Shown: piece by piece, positions 8,386 to 17,532 of the stretch | How the letters are laid out: every line of letters starts with the position of its first letter | Position numbering within the stretch: the stretch's first letter is position 1 | NCBI RefSeq assembly: GCF_032108445.1 | Contig: NZ_CP134876.1 | Span: forward strand, 2,480,001-2,544,000 | Length of the DNA: 64,000 nt | From: Micromonospora halotolerans | Lineage (GTDB): Bacteria; Actinomycetota; Actinomycetes; Mycobacteriales; Micromonosporaceae | Reading direction: 5' to 3' | Notes under the pieces: generated by a model | What the model was told of the DNA's origin: nothing | What the model saw: the letters and a program-made list of their open reading frames with translations, nothing else | Database searches by the model: none | Made by a program: the position numbers and the translations under genes

Positions 8386-9846
8386 ATGTCCGAAGTTCCC
8401 GCCTCCCACGCCGCCGACCGCCGCGACCTGACCGCCGCGCAGCGCAACGCCGTCGCCGAGCTGCTCCGCGTCTCGCCGGTCGCCGACGAGCTGGGCCGAC
8501 GTTTCGCCCAGGCCGGTCACGAGCTGCACCTGGTGGGCGGTTCCGTCCGCGACGCCCTGCTCGGTCGCCTCGGTGACGATCTGGACTTCTGCACCGACGC
8601 CCACCCGGACGAGACCATCCGGGTGATCCGCGGCTGGGCCGAGTCGATCTGGGAGACCGGGCGGGAGTTCGGCACCATCGGCTGCCAGCGCGACGGGCTC
8701 CGCCTGGAGATCACCACCTTCCGCGCGGAGGCGTACGACCAGGTCAGCCGGAATCCCGTCGTCGAGTACGGGACCAACCTGGTCGACGACCTCAAGCGCC
8801 GGGACTTCACCGTCAACGCCATGGCGGTCAGCGTTCCCGAGCACCGGTTCACCGACCCGTACGGCGGGCTGGCCGACCTGGCCGCGAAGATCATCCGTAC
8901 GCCCGGCACGCCGCAGGAGTCGTTCCGGGACGACCCGCTGCGGATGCTGCGCGCGGCCCGGTTCGCCGCCCAGCTGCGCTTCACGGTCCACCCGGACGTC
9001 CGCGCGGCGATGACCCGGATGGCCGCCGACCTGGACCGGATCACCGCCGAGCGGATCCGGGACGAGTTCACCAAGCTGCTCTGCGGCGCCGACCCGATCA
9101 CCGGACTGCGGCTGCTGGTCGACACCGGCCTGGCCGAGCGCTTCCTGCCCGAGCTGACCGGGCTGAAGCTGGAGATCGACGAGCACGCCCAGCACAAGGA
9201 CGTCTACGAGCACACGCTGACCGTGGTCGCCAACGCCATGTCGATGGAGGAGGACGGCTGCGACTTCGTGCTGCGGATGGCCGCGCTCATGCACGACGTC
9301 GGCAAGCCGGGGACCAAGGCGGTCGGCCACGACGGCCGGGTCAGCTTCCACCACCACGAGGTGGTCGGCGCCCGGCTGACGAAGGCCCGGATGAAGGCCA
9401 TGCGCTACCCCAAGGACGTGACGTCCCAGGTGGTCAAGCTGGTCGGCCTGCACCTGCGCTTCTACGGGTACGGCCGGGGCGAGTGGACCGACTCGGCGGT
9501 CCGGCGGTACGTCACCGACGCCGGTGACCTGCTGACCCGCCTGCACAAGCTGACCCGCTCCGACTGCACCACCCGCAACCGGCGCAAGGCGGCCCAGCTC
9601 GCGGCCGACTACGACGCGCTGGAGGAGCGGATCGCCCGGATCGCCGCCGAGGAGGACCTGGCGCGGGTCCGACCCGATCTCGACGGCAACGCGATCATGG
9701 AGTTGCTCGGGGTGCCGCCGGGACCGGTCGTCGGGCGTGCCTGGCAGTACCTCAAGGAGCTGCGACTGGAACGCGGCCCGCTGGAGCGGGACGAGGCCGA
9801 GGCCGAGCTGCTGCGCTGGGCCCGCGACCAGGGCGTCCTCGGCTGA
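8386..9846 (+). CDS. pcnA: CCA tRNA nucleotidyltransferase
   Basis: A 486-residue class II nucleotidyltransferase that adds or repairs the CCA end of tRNAs. The head domain carries GGSVRDALLG and the catalytic DLDFCTDAHP. The RNA-binding region holds RDFTVNAMA and DPLRMLRAARFAAQL. A C-terminal HD domain has MHDVGKPGTK and the HHH cluster in SFHHHEVVG. Divergent from murJ, as pcnA is in Mycobacterium and Streptomyces, but the NUDIX and DUF6049-type genes usually found between them are absent. Confidence 0.96.
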   Translation: MSEVPASHAADRRDLTAAQRNAVAELLRVSPVADELGRRFAQAGHELHLVGGSVRDALLGRLGDDLDFCTDAHPDETIRVIRGWAESIWETGREFGTIGCQRDGLRLEITTFRAEAYDQVSRNPVVEYGTNLVDDLKRRDFTVNAMAVSVPEHRFTDPYGGLADLAAKIIRTPGTPQESFRDDPLRMLRAARFAAQLRFTVHPDVRAAMTRMAADLDRITAERIRDEFTKLLCGADPITGLRLLVDTGLAERFLPELTGLKLEIDEHAQHKDVYEHTLTVVANAMSMEEDGCDFVLRMAALMHDVGKPGTKAVGHDGRVSFHHHEVVGARLTKARMKAMRYPKDVTSQVVKLVGLHLRFYGYGRGEWTDSAVRRYVTDAGDLLTRLHKLTRSDCTTRNRRKAAQLAADYDALEERIARIAAEEDLARVRPDLDGNAIMELLGVPPGPVVGRAWQYLKELRLERGPLERDEAEAELLRWARDQGVLG

Positions 9847-10021
9847 CGCCGGCGGCCGGCTGACGACGATACGCCGGCGTGTCGACCGAACGGTTGACGC
9901 GCGAGGCTCGATGTGTCCCGCATGATGTCGGTCATCACCGACCTCCCGTTCGAGGGTGAGGCGGTTCTGATCGCATCCGCCGTCCGGTTCGGACGGTCCC
10001 TGGACACGGGGAGAATCCTCA

Positions 10022-12067
10022 GTGAGAAACCACGGTGCGTTGCGCCGCTCTGCCCTCGTGGGGCTCGCCCTCACCTCGGCAACCTCCATCATGTGCGCCG
10101 CCACGAGCGGCCCCGCGCTCGCCGATCCGGCCGGCCCGAAGCGTGCCCCGGTCCGGGGCGCCGACGCGGCCGAGGCGGTCCCCGGCCGCTACATCGTCGT
10201 CCTGAAGGACGGCAAGGCCAGTGCCGCGAAGGTGCGGTCCGCCGCGTCGGCCCTCGCCGGCGAGCACGGCGGCACCGTCCGCCGGGTGTTCGGCAAGGCG
10301 CTGCACGGCTACTCCGCCAGCATGGACCGCCGGCAGGCCGAGCGCCTCGCCGCGGACCCGGACGTCGCGTACGTCCAGCAGGTGCAGCGCTGGTCGGCCA
10401 CCGGCAGCCAGAGCGGCACGCCGTCCTGGGGTCTGGACCGCATCGACCAGACCACTGCGAAGGCCAACGGCGTCTACACCTACCCGGCCACCGGGGCCGG
10501 CGTGACCGCCTACGTCATCGACACCGGCATCGACATCGCCCACCAGGACTTCGGCGGGCGGGCCAGTTACGGCTACGACGCCGTCGACCAGGACGACGTG
10601 GCCCAGGACTGCCACGGTCACGGCACGCACGTGGCCGGCACCATCGGCGGCACGAAGTACGGCGTGGCCAAGGACGTCAACCTCGTCGCCGTGCGGGTGC
10701 TCGACTGCGCGGGCAGCGGCGACAGCGAGCAGGTGATCGCCGGCATCGACTGGGTCACCGCGCACGCCGCCAAGCCGGCCGTGGCCAACATGAGCCTCGG
10801 CTTCACCGCCACCGACCAGGCCGTCAACGACGCGGTCACCCGCTCCATCGCCTCCGGCATCACGTACGCCGTCGCGGCCGGCAACAGCTGGGAGGACGCC
10901 TGCGGTGTCTCCCCGGCGAACGTGCCGGCGGCCATCACGGTCGGCGCCACCGACCAGGTGGACTTCCGGGCGTGGTTCTCCAACTACGGCCGCTGCCTGG
11001 ACACCTTCGCGCCGGGCACCGGCATCGTCTCGGCGAAGATGGGTACCACCGACGGCTCGGTGGCCATGAACGGCACCTCGATGGCCTCGCCGCACGTGGC
11101 GGGCGCCGCCGCGCTGCTGCTGGAGGCGCACCCGACCTGGACCCCGCAGCAGGTGCGGGACTCCGTCGTCACCACCGGTGTGGGCGGCGCGGTGCACGAC
11201 ACCATGGGGTCCGTCGACCGGCTCCTGCACGTCGGCACGGTCCCGACAGCCCGCGCCTCCTACGGTCTGAAGGCCCGGGTCAACGGCCGCTACGTGACCG
11301 CGGAGAGCGCCGGCACCAAGCCGCTTATCGCCCGGGGCACCAGCATCGGGGCGTGGGAGAAGTACGACGTGGTCGACGCCGGCAGCGGCCTGGTCGGGCT
11401 GCGGGCGCGGGCGAACAACAAGTTCGTGACCGCGGAGAGCGCGGGCGCGAAGCCGCTGATCGCCCGGTCCGCCTCGATCGGCGCCTGGGAGACCTTCCAG
11501 ATCGTCGACAACACCGACGGCACGATCAGCCTGAAGGCGACCATCAACGGCAGGTACGTCACCGCGCCGAGCACCACCTCCCCGCTGATCGCCAGCAAGA
11601 CCACCATCGGCACGGCGGAGAAGTTCGACTTCGACGCGCCCGCCCCGGTCGTCGGCATCAAGTCGCTGGCGAATGGCAAGTTCGTGACCGCGGAGAGCGC
11701 GGGCGCGAAGCCGCTGATCGCCCGGTCCGCCAGCGTCGGCGCCTGGGAGAAGTTCGAGATCGTCAGCGCCGGCGACGGCTACATCGGCATCCGGTCGCTG
11801 GCCAACAACATGTTCGTCGTCGCGGAGAGCGCGGGCGCGAAGCCGCTGATCGCCCGGTCCGCCGCGATCGGCCCGTGGGAGACGTTCGACTTCCTCGACT
11901 ACAACCCGGACGGCTCCGTCTACCTGCGGGCGGACATCGACGGGCAGGCGGTCACCGCCGGCAGCACCGGTGCCAGCGAGCTCATCTCCAGCCGCACCAT
12001 CGACTGGGACAACACCGAGACCCTGGGTCTCGGCATCGGCGAGAAGTTCGTCGTCGCGGTCATCTGA
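10022..12067 (+). CDS. secreted subtilisin-like serine protease with six trefoil-type repeats
   Basis: A 681-residue secreted protease. A signal peptide (about 1-35, ending PALA) is followed by an I9 inhibitor propeptide (about 54-124) and an S8 catalytic domain with D167 (VIDTGID), H200 (HGTHVAG) and S353 (NGTSMASP). From residue 425 come six repeats of 42-45 residues of the form NGRYVTAESAGTKPLIARG...GAWEKY, resembling fascin-like beta-trefoil units that often bind polysaccharide or actin-like ligands. Some repeats are near identical in DNA, suggesting recent duplication. The GTG start follows GGGGAG. Convergent with the flotillin gene. Confidence 0.93.
   Translation: MRNHGALRRSALVGLALTSATSIMCAATSGPALADPAGPKRAPVRGADAAEAVPGRYIVVLKDGKASAAKVRSAASALAGEHGGTVRRVFGKALHGYSASMDRRQAERLAADPDVAYVQQVQRWSATGSQSGTPSWGLDRIDQTTAKANGVYTYPATGAGVTAYVIDTGIDIAHQDFGGRASYGYDAVDQDDVAQDCHGHGTHVAGTIGGTKYGVAKDVNLVAVRVLDCAGSGDSEQVIAGIDWVTAHAAKPAVANMSLGFTATDQAVNDAVTRSIASGITYAVAAGNSWEDACGVSPANVPAAITVGATDQVDFRAWFSNYGRCLDTFAPGTGIVSAKMGTTDGSVAMNGTSMASPHVAGAAALLLEAHPTWTPQQVRDSVVTTGVGGAVHDTMGSVDRLLHVGTVPTARASYGLKARVNGRYVTAESAGTKPLIARGTSIGAWEKYDVVDAGSGLVGLRARANNKFVTAESAGAKPLIARSASIGAWETFQIVDNTDGTISLKATINGRYVTAPSTTSPLIASKTTIGTAEKFDFDAPAPVVGIKSLANGKFVTAESAGAKPLIARSASVGAWEKFEIVSAGDGYIGIRSLANNMFVVAESAGAKPLIARSAAIGPWETFDFLDYNPDGSVYLRADIDGQAVTAGSTGASELISSRTIDWDNTETLGLGIGEKFVVAVI
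11294..12040 (+). repeat. six in-frame tandem repeats of 126-135 bp
   Basis: Unit starts, marked by a valine codon before the T/V-A-[EGP] motif, are 11294, 11426, 11558, 11684, 11816 and 11951. Units 2, 4 and 5 share long identical stretches around CGCGGAGAGCGCGGGCGCGA, while units 3 and 6 are diverged. Confidence 0.85.
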
Positions 12068-12080
12068 CCGTTCACATAAC

Positions 12081-12120
12081 GGCGCCCGCCGGAACCCCAG
12101 CAGGGGAACCGGCGGGCGCC
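12081..12120. terminator. bidirectional terminator between subtilase and flotillin genes
   Basis: GGCGCCCGCCGG (12081-12092) pairs perfectly with CCGGCGGGCGCC (12109-12120), with an inner CCCC/GGGG pairing. It sits between two convergent genes. Confidence 0.85.
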
Positions 12121-12126
12121 GTCGTG

Positions 12127-13632
12127 TCACGGGGTGACGGTGGTGCCGTCCACGGTGTTCTTGCCGTTCGTGTGCGCGCTGCCCAGCTTGGCGAGCAGCC
12201 CGGCCAGGTCGATGCCGGTGAGGTCGCTGCCGAGCTGGAGGCCCTGCGCCACGTTGCCGGCGACCGACTTGGTCAGCGACGAGGCGCCATCGGTGGAGAT
12301 GACCGTCATCTTGTCGATCGCGCCGATCGGGGCGCTGGCCGCCTCGACCACCTGCGGCAGCACCTTCACCAGCAGGTCCAGCACGGCGGCCTCGCCGTAC
12401 GCGGCGAACGCCTCGGCCTTGCGGGCCATCGCGTCGGCCTCCGCCTGGCCCCTGGCCAGGATGGCCGCGGCCTCGGCCTGACCCTCGCGCTCGACTGCCT
12501 CGGCGATCGCGGAACGCCGGCGCTGCTCCGCCTCACCCTCCTTGGCGCCCTCGATCGCGTTCGCCTCGGCCAGCGCGGCCCGGCGGGCCCGCTCGCCCTC
12601 ACCGGTGAGCCGGGCCTGCTCGGCGGCGGCCTGGGCGGCGGCGATGGTGGCCTGCCGCTGCGCGTCCGCGTTGAGCACCGCCGCGTTGCGGGACGCCTCG
12701 GCCTCCTGCTCGACCTTGTAGCGGGCCGCGTCCGCCGGCTTGCGCACCTCGGTGTCGAGCTGGCGCTGCTTCAGCTCGGCGTTGCGCTCGGCCACCTTCT
12801 GCTGCTCGGAGAGGATCGCCTGGTCCCGCTCGGCCTGGGCGAGCGGGCCGGCCGCCGCGGACCTCGCCTTGGCCGCGTCGATCTCGGCCTGGATGGCGGC
12901 CTGCTTGAGCGACAGGTTCCGGTTGGCCTCGGCGATCGCCTCCTCGGCGAGCAGCCGCTCCTGCTCGGCCTGCTGCCGGGCCCGCGCCTCGGCGATGGCC
13001 GCGTCCTTGAGCACCCGGGCGGCCTCCGGCCGGCCCAGGTCGGCCAGGTAGGACCCCTCGGCCAGGATGTCCTGGAGCTGGAACGTGTCGAGCACCAGGC
13101 CCTGGTTGGTCATCGAGTGCTCGGCCTCCTCGGCGACCGCGCTGGCGAAGGCGGCCCGGTCCCGGATGACCTCCTCGACGGTGAGCCGGCCGACGATCGA
13201 GCGCAGCGCGCCGGCCAGCACCTCCCGGGTGAAGTCCTCGATCTCGTCCTGCTGGTGCAGGAAGCGCTGGGCGGCCGCGCGGATGGCGTCCTCGGTGCCT
13301 CCGACCTTGACGATCGCGACGCCGTGCAGGTCGGCGCGGATGCCCTGCTTGCTGACCGCGCCCTTGATGCCGACGTCGATCCGCCGGCTGGACAGGTCGA
13401 GCGACTGGAGCTTCTGCACCACCGGCAGCACGAAGACCGACGCGCCGAGCACGACCTTCTGCCCCGACATGTCGGTGGAGCGTCCGCCGTCGGCGGTCTG
13501 GGTGGTCCGGCCCTTGCGGCCGGTGACGATGAACGCCTCGTTGGGGCCGGCCACCTTGATCCGGGAGAGCACGAAGAGGACGAGGACGACGGCGAGGAGG
13601 ACCGCGCCGCCGATGGCGACGAGCAGGGGCAT
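12127..13632 (-). CDS. flotillin-like SPFH domain protein
   Basis: A 501-residue membrane scaffold protein. One N-terminal hydrophobic helix (about 3-23) is followed by an SPFH/band 7 domain (about 28-210), then a long Ala/Glu/Arg-rich coiled coil (about 215-420) typical of flotillins, and a C-terminal tail. Flotillins organise membrane microdomains. The upstream gene encodes an NfeD-type partner 25 bp away, the usual genetic pairing for this family. Confidence 0.9.
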   Translation of the reverse strand: MPLLVAIGGAVLLAVVLVLFVLSRIKVAGPNEAFIVTGRKGRTTQTADGGRSTDMSGQKVVLGASVFVLPVVQKLQSLDLSSRRIDVGIKGAVSKQGIRADLHGVAIVKVGGTEDAIRAAAQRFLHQQDEIEDFTREVLAGALRSIVGRLTVEEVIRDRAAFASAVAEEAEHSMTNQGLVLDTFQLQDILAEGSYLADLGRPEAARVLKDAAIAEARARQQAEQERLLAEEAIAEANRNLSLKQAAIQAEIDAAKARSAAAGPLAQAERDQAILSEQQKVAERNAELKQRQLDTEVRKPADAARYKVEQEAEASRNAAVLNADAQRQATIAAAQAAAEQARLTGEGERARRAALAEANAIEGAKEGEAEQRRRSAIAEAVEREGQAEAAAILARGQAEADAMARKAEAFAAYGEAAVLDLLVKVLPQVVEAASAPIGAIDKMTVISTDGASSLTKSVAGNVAQGLQLGSDLTGIDLAGLLAKLGSAHTNGKNTVDGTTVTP

Positions 13633-13657
13633 GGGAGTTCCCGTCTGTGCTGGGGGG

Positions 13658-14203
13658 TCAGTAGGTCTCGACGTGCACGCTGGTCTCGCTGAGCGCTTCG
13701 ACCACGAAGATCCGGGCGCCGACCGGGATCGGATGGTCGGCGCGGGCGTTGAGTTTGACCGGCTGGCCGGCGAGGCGTACCCGGACCTCGCCGTAGCCGC
13801 CGGCGGGGACCGGGGTCACCACGAGGCCGATCGCGCCGGCCAGGTCGTCCCGCGTCGGCGTGGCGTCCGTGCGCATGTTGCGGGCCGCGCGGCTGAGCCG
13901 GGCCGCCAGCCAGCCGGTGGGCACGGCGGCGAGCGCGCCGCCGCCCACCGCCGCCGCGATCATTCCGGGGGTACGCCCACCGAGCAGCTCGTTGACGATC
14001 GCGGCGCCGAAGCCGAACGCGCCGGTGAACCCGGCGACCGCCTCCAGCGAAACCGGCCCGTCGACGTCCGGATGACCCAGGTGCAGCACGCCCGACCCGA
14101 GCAGGGCGAGCGTCAGCACCCCGACCCCGACCCCGCCGATGATCAGGAAGATGAGCGTCCCCGTGGCCACGACCTGCACGGTATCGATGCCGTGCAACAT
14201 CAA
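13658..14203 (-). CDS. NfeD-like membrane protein, flotillin partner
   Basis: A 181-residue protein with about four hydrophobic segments in the first 110 residues and a C-terminal OB-fold-like beta domain (GLVVTPVPAGGYGEVRVRLAGQPVKLNARAD), the layout of short NfeD proteins. NfeD genes commonly sit beside flotillin or stomatin genes and are thought to act with them. Two adjacent ATGs at the start are both possible. Confidence 0.75.
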   Translation of the reverse strand: MMLHGIDTVQVVATGTLIFLIIGGVGVGVLTLALLGSGVLHLGHPDVDGPVSLEAVAGFTGAFGFGAAIVNELLGGRTPGMIAAAVGGGALAAVPTGWLAARLSRAARNMRTDATPTRDDLAGAIGLVVTPVPAGGYGEVRVRLAGQPVKLNARADHPIPVGARIFVVEALSETSVHVETY

Positions 14204-14217
14204 CGACCGCCGAACGG

Positions 14218-15309
14218 TCAGCGCGGAGCGACACTCACCTCAAGATCGACCAGCTGCTTCGGCAGTGGCTGGCGGACCAGTTCCCGGCCGGACGGATCGG
14301 CGAGCACGAAGTCCCGCGACCCGTACGGCCGCCGGTAGAGCAGCCGGTCGCCGGTGACCCAGACGACGTCGGCGGCGGGCAGCGGGTTCACCACCCGGCC
14401 GGTCGCCGTCTCGACGAGCAGCGGCTCGGTCAGGCCCTGGACGACCACGAACTTTCCGTCCGGCGACCAGGCATCCGGACCGGCCGGCCCGCCGGGCATG
14501 GTCACCAGGCGGGTGGGCCGGCCGTCGTCGACCGACAGGAGTTGTACGCCCTTGGCGAGATCCCGGGGCCAGCTCTCCGAGCGCCGCTTGCTCAGCGTCA
14601 GCGCCACCTCCCGGCCGTCCCGCATCCAGGTGAACTCGCAGGTGTCCGCGCACGGCCAGCCGAGGGGACCCACCGGGTGGGCCCGCCTCGTGCCGTCCAG
14701 GTGCAGCACGATGAAGCCGAAGTGGTCCAGCTGGTGGGTGGTGAACAGCAGCCGCTGCCCGTCCGGCGACCAGCGCGGCACGGAGAGCGCCCGGCCCACC
14801 TCGTACCAGCGGGTCTTTCCGCTGGCCAGGTCGAACAGACCGATCTCTCTGGGCCGGTCGTCGTCGCGGACCGCGACGAGCGAGCCGGTGGGCGCCGGGA
14901 AGATGCCGTCGTAGCGGTCGGTGGCGAAGTACCGGCCGCGGCCCCGGTCCAGCAGCATTCCGCTGCCCGACCCGCCGGCCACCTGCGCCCGGGTCACCAC
15001 CCAGTCGCCGGGCAGCACCAGGGGTTTCCCGGCCCAGTCCGCGCCGGGCGTGGGCCGCATCGCCGGCGACGGGGTGACCGTCACCGGTGGCGTCGCCGGT
15101 GGCGGGGCCGGCCGGGGCCGGAACAGCACGAAGGGCAGGGTGACGGCAACGACCGCGACCAGGGCGGCACCGGCCGCGGCCACGCGGCGCCGGCGGCGCA
15201 GCCGGCGACCGCGGCCGAGCGCCCGGGCAGCCAGGTCCGGGGCGGGGCCGGCGCCGTCCGCGAGTTCGCGTACGGCCGCCCGGAGGGTCTCGTCCAGCGA
15301 CGTGCTCAT
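14218..15309 (-). CDS. membrane-anchored beta-propeller protein coupled to a sigma factor
   Basis: A 363-residue protein with a cytoplasmic basic N-terminus (1-40), one membrane helix (about 41-58) and an extracellular part with TolB/WD40-like blades (PRWSPDGQRLLFTT, DAWSPDGKFVVVQG). Its ATG overlaps the stop of the upstream sigma factor gene as ATGA, so the two are co-translated. The arrangement suggests an anti-sigma factor or sensor for that sigma factor, but no recognised anti-sigma domain was seen. Confidence 0.7.
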   Translation of the reverse strand: MSTSLDETLRAAVRELADGAGPAPDLAARALGRGRRLRRRRRVAAAGAALVAVVAVTLPFVLFRPRPAPPPATPPVTVTPSPAMRPTPGADWAGKPLVLPGDWVVTRAQVAGGSGSGMLLDRGRGRYFATDRYDGIFPAPTGSLVAVRDDDRPREIGLFDLASGKTRWYEVGRALSVPRWSPDGQRLLFTTHQLDHFGFIVLHLDGTRRAHPVGPLGWPCADTCEFTWMRDGREVALTLSKRRSESWPRDLAKGVQLLSVDDGRPTRLVTMPGGPAGPDAWSPDGKFVVVQGLTEPLLVETATGRVVNPLPAADVVWVTGDRLLYRRPYGSRDFVLADPSGRELVRQPLPKQLVDLEVSVAPR

Positions 15310-15815
15310 CGGGTCACCTCCGCTCGGCTGGTCCGTTCGTCCAGGCCCGGTACCAGCTGACGAAGCTTGGCCAGCGCCTTGGCGCTCTGGCTGGCCACCG
15401 TGCCGGCCCGGCAGCCGAGCAGCGCCGCGGTCTGTTCGACGCTCAGGTCCTCCAGGTAGCGCAGGGTCAGCACGGCCCGCTGCCGGGGCGGCAGCGCCCG
15501 CAGCGCGTCCCGCAGCAGCAGCCGCAGGTCGCTGTCCTCGCCGGCCGCCGCCTGCTCCGGCAGCTCCGCGAGCGGCACCTCGGGGCGCCGCGCCCGGCGC
15601 CGCCATCCGGAGACCTGGTCGTGGTAGAGGATCCGCTTCACGTACGGTTCGGCGTCGCCGCGGATGCGCGGCCAGCGGGCGTACGCCTTGGCCAGCGCGT
15701 TCTGGAGCAGGTCCTCCGCTGCGTGCTGGTTCCCGGCCAGCGCGTACGCGACGCGCAGCAGGGCTGCTCCCCGTTCGTTGACGAACGCGGTGAACTCCCC
15801 GTCGACCTCTGCCAC
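15306..15815 (-). CDS. SigE-family ECF sigma factor
   Basis: A 169-residue sigma factor of the short actinobacterial SigE family. Region 2 contains YALAGNQHAAEDLLQNALAKAY and region 4 contains LPPRQRAVLTLRYLEDLSVEQTAALLG. The GTG at 15815 is chosen because a perfect GGAGGT lies just upstream. It precedes and overlaps the beta-propeller gene and is divergent from ogt. Confidence 0.9.
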   Translation of the reverse strand: MAEVDGEFTAFVNERGAALLRVAYALAGNQHAAEDLLQNALAKAYARWPRIRGDAEPYVKRILYHDQVSGWRRRARRPEVPLAELPEQAAAGEDSDLRLLLRDALRALPPRQRAVLTLRYLEDLSVEQTAALLGCRAGTVASQSAKALAKLRQLVPGLDERTSRAEVTR

Positions 15816-15876
15816 CGCCCACCTCCGTAGCTCAGACGCCCGGGGCGGGAGGAACTTTGCCTCGTCGCGCGGGACA

Positions 15877-16365
15877 ATGGGCGACATGCGCTGGACCGTG
15901 CTCGACTCGCCGATCGGGGAGTTCTCCGTCGGCACCGACTCCGACGCCGTGCGCGGGGCGCACTTCGGCCGGGTGGCGTCGGCGACCGACGAACCCGGCG
16001 ACGAGGTCGCCCGGCGGGCGGTGGCCGAGCTGCGGGCGTACTTCGCCGGTGAGCTGACCGGGTTCACCGTGCCGGTGGTGGCGCCGCGTGGCTCGGAGTT
16101 CGAGCGCGCGGTCTGGCGGGAGATGACCCTCATCCCGTACGGGGAGACGAAGACCTACGGCGAGGTGGCGAAGGCGGTCGGGGACCCGGGCGCGGCCCGG
16201 GCGGTCGGGGTCGCCTGCAACCGCAACCCGATCCCGGTGATCGTGCCCTGCCACCGGATCGTCGGGGCGGGCGGCAAGCTGGTGGGCTTCGGCGGCGGGC
16301 TGCCGCGCAAGGTGACCCTGCTGGAACTGGAAGCGGCCGTGGCGCTGCGGCACGCCTGGTCCTGA
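15877..16365 (+). CDS. ogt: methylated-DNA--[protein]-cysteine S-methyltransferase
   Basis: A 162-residue suicide enzyme that takes the methyl group from O6-methylguanine. The catalytic motif IVPCHRIVG, the helix-turn-helix region IPYGETKTYGEVAKAVG and the closing GFGGGLPRK loop are all present. ATG 15877 or ATG 15886 could be the start. It converges on ino1 with a shared terminator between them. Confidence 0.95.
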   Translation: MGDMRWTVLDSPIGEFSVGTDSDAVRGAHFGRVASATDEPGDEVARRAVAELRAYFAGELTGFTVPVVAPRGSEFERAVWREMTLIPYGETKTYGEVAKAVGDPGAARAVGVACNRNPIPVIVPCHRIVGAGGKLVGFGGGLPRKVTLLELEAAVALRHAWS

Positions 16366-16376
16366 CGTACCCGAAC

Positions 16377-16412
16377 AAGGAAGGCCGGGTCCGCGCGGAC
16401 CCGGCCTTCCTT
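16377..16412. terminator. 36-bp perfect palindrome terminator between ogt and ino1
   Basis: AAGGAAGGCCGGGTCCGC reads into its own exact reverse complement, giving a 16- to 18-bp stem flanked by A- and T-containing ends. It is symmetrical and sits between convergent genes, so it should terminate both. Confidence 0.9.
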
Positions 16413-16428
16413 CGGTGTGCTCAGCGCG

Positions 16429-17508
16429 TCAGCGCTCGACCTCGCCGGCGATGAACGCCTCGACGGCGGCGTGCGCGTCGTGGTCGGCGTACTGCTTCGG
16501 CGGGGACTTCATGAAGTACGAGGAGGCGGAGAGGATCGGGCCACCGATCTTCCGGTCCAGCGCGATCTTCGCGGCCCGGACGGCGTCGATGATGACACCG
16601 GCCGAGTTCGGCGAGTCCCACACCTCGAGCTTGAGCTCGGCGTTCAGCGGGGTGTCACCGAAGGAGCGACCCTCCAGGCGGATGTACGCCCACTTGCGGT
16701 CGTCCAGCCACGGCACGTGGTCGGACGGGCCGATGTGCACGTCGCTCTTCTGCATCTCGTGCGGGATCTGGGAGGTCACCGACTGGGTCTTCGAGATCTT
16801 CTTCGAGACCAGGCGGTTGCGCTCCAGCATGTTCATGAAGTCCATGTTGCCGCCGAAGTTGAGCTGGTAGGTGCGCAGCAGCTCGACCCCGCGGTCCTCG
16901 AAGAGCTTCGCCAGGGCGCGGTGCACGATGGTGGCACCGACCTGGCTCTTGATGTCGTCACCGACGATCGGCAGGCCCGCGTCCTCGAACTTCTTCGCCC
17001 ACTCGGGGTCGGAGGCGATGAAGACCGGCAGGGCGTTCACGAACGCGCAGCCCGCGTCGATGGCGGCCTGGGCGTAGAACTTGTCGGCCTGCTCGGAGCC
17101 CACCGGCAGGTAGGAGACGACCACGTCGACCTGCGCGTCGCGCAGCGCCTGGACCACGTCGACCGGCTCGGCGTCCGACTCCTCGATGATCTCGCGGTAG
17201 TACTGGCCGAGACCGTCGAAGGTCGGGCCGCGCTGCACGGTGACGCCGGTCGGCGGCACGTCGCACAGCTTGATGGTGTTGTTTTCGCTGGCCACGATGG
17301 CCTCGGCGAGGTCCATGCCCACCTTCTTGGCGTCCACGTCGAACGCCGCGACGAACTTCACGTCGGAGACGTGGTAGTCGCCGAAGGTGACGTGCATGAG
17401 ACCCGGGACGCGGTCGTTCGGGTCGGCGTTCCGGTAGTACTCCACGCCCTGCACGAGGGACGAGGCGCAGTTACCCACACCGACGATGGCGACGCGGACG
17501 GAGCCCAT
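16429..17508 (-). CDS. ino1: inositol-3-phosphate synthase
   Basis: A 359-residue NAD-dependent enzyme converting glucose 6-phosphate to inositol 3-phosphate, the precursor of mycothiol and phosphatidylinositol in actinobacteria. The NAD motif [16 protein letters not shown] and the family segments [17 protein letters not shown] and [12 protein letters not shown] are clear. AAGGAGG precedes the ATG. It lies 24 bp after padR and is probably in the same operon. Mycothiol use is supported by a mycothiol-dependent enzyme elsewhere in the window (32201). Confidence 0.96.
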   Translation of the reverse strand: MGSVRVAIVGVGNCASSLVQGVEYYRNADPNDRVPGLMHVTFGDYHVSDVKFVAAFDVDAKKVGMDLAEAIVASENNTIKLCDVPPTGVTVQRGPTFDGLGQYYREIIEESDAEPVDVVQALRDAQVDVVVSYLPVGSEQADKFYAQAAIDAGCAFVNALPVFIASDPEWAKKFEDAGLPIVGDDIKSQVGATIVHRALAKLFEDRGVELLRTYQLNFGGNMDFMNMLERNRLVSKKISKTQSVTSQIPHEMQKSDVHIGPSDHVPWLDDRKWAYIRLEGRSFGDTPLNAELKLEVWDSPNSAGVIIDAVRAAKIALDRKIGGPILSASSYFMKSPPKQYADHDAHAAVEAFIAGEVER

Positions 17509-17532
17509 AACGTCTGCCTCCTTCTTCTTTCA

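Noticed and set aside
9913..13692. 1259-codon open frame on the plus strand
   Set aside because: It runs out of frame through the subtilase gene and antisense through the flotillin gene. No domain is recognisable, while both real genes have clear motifs.
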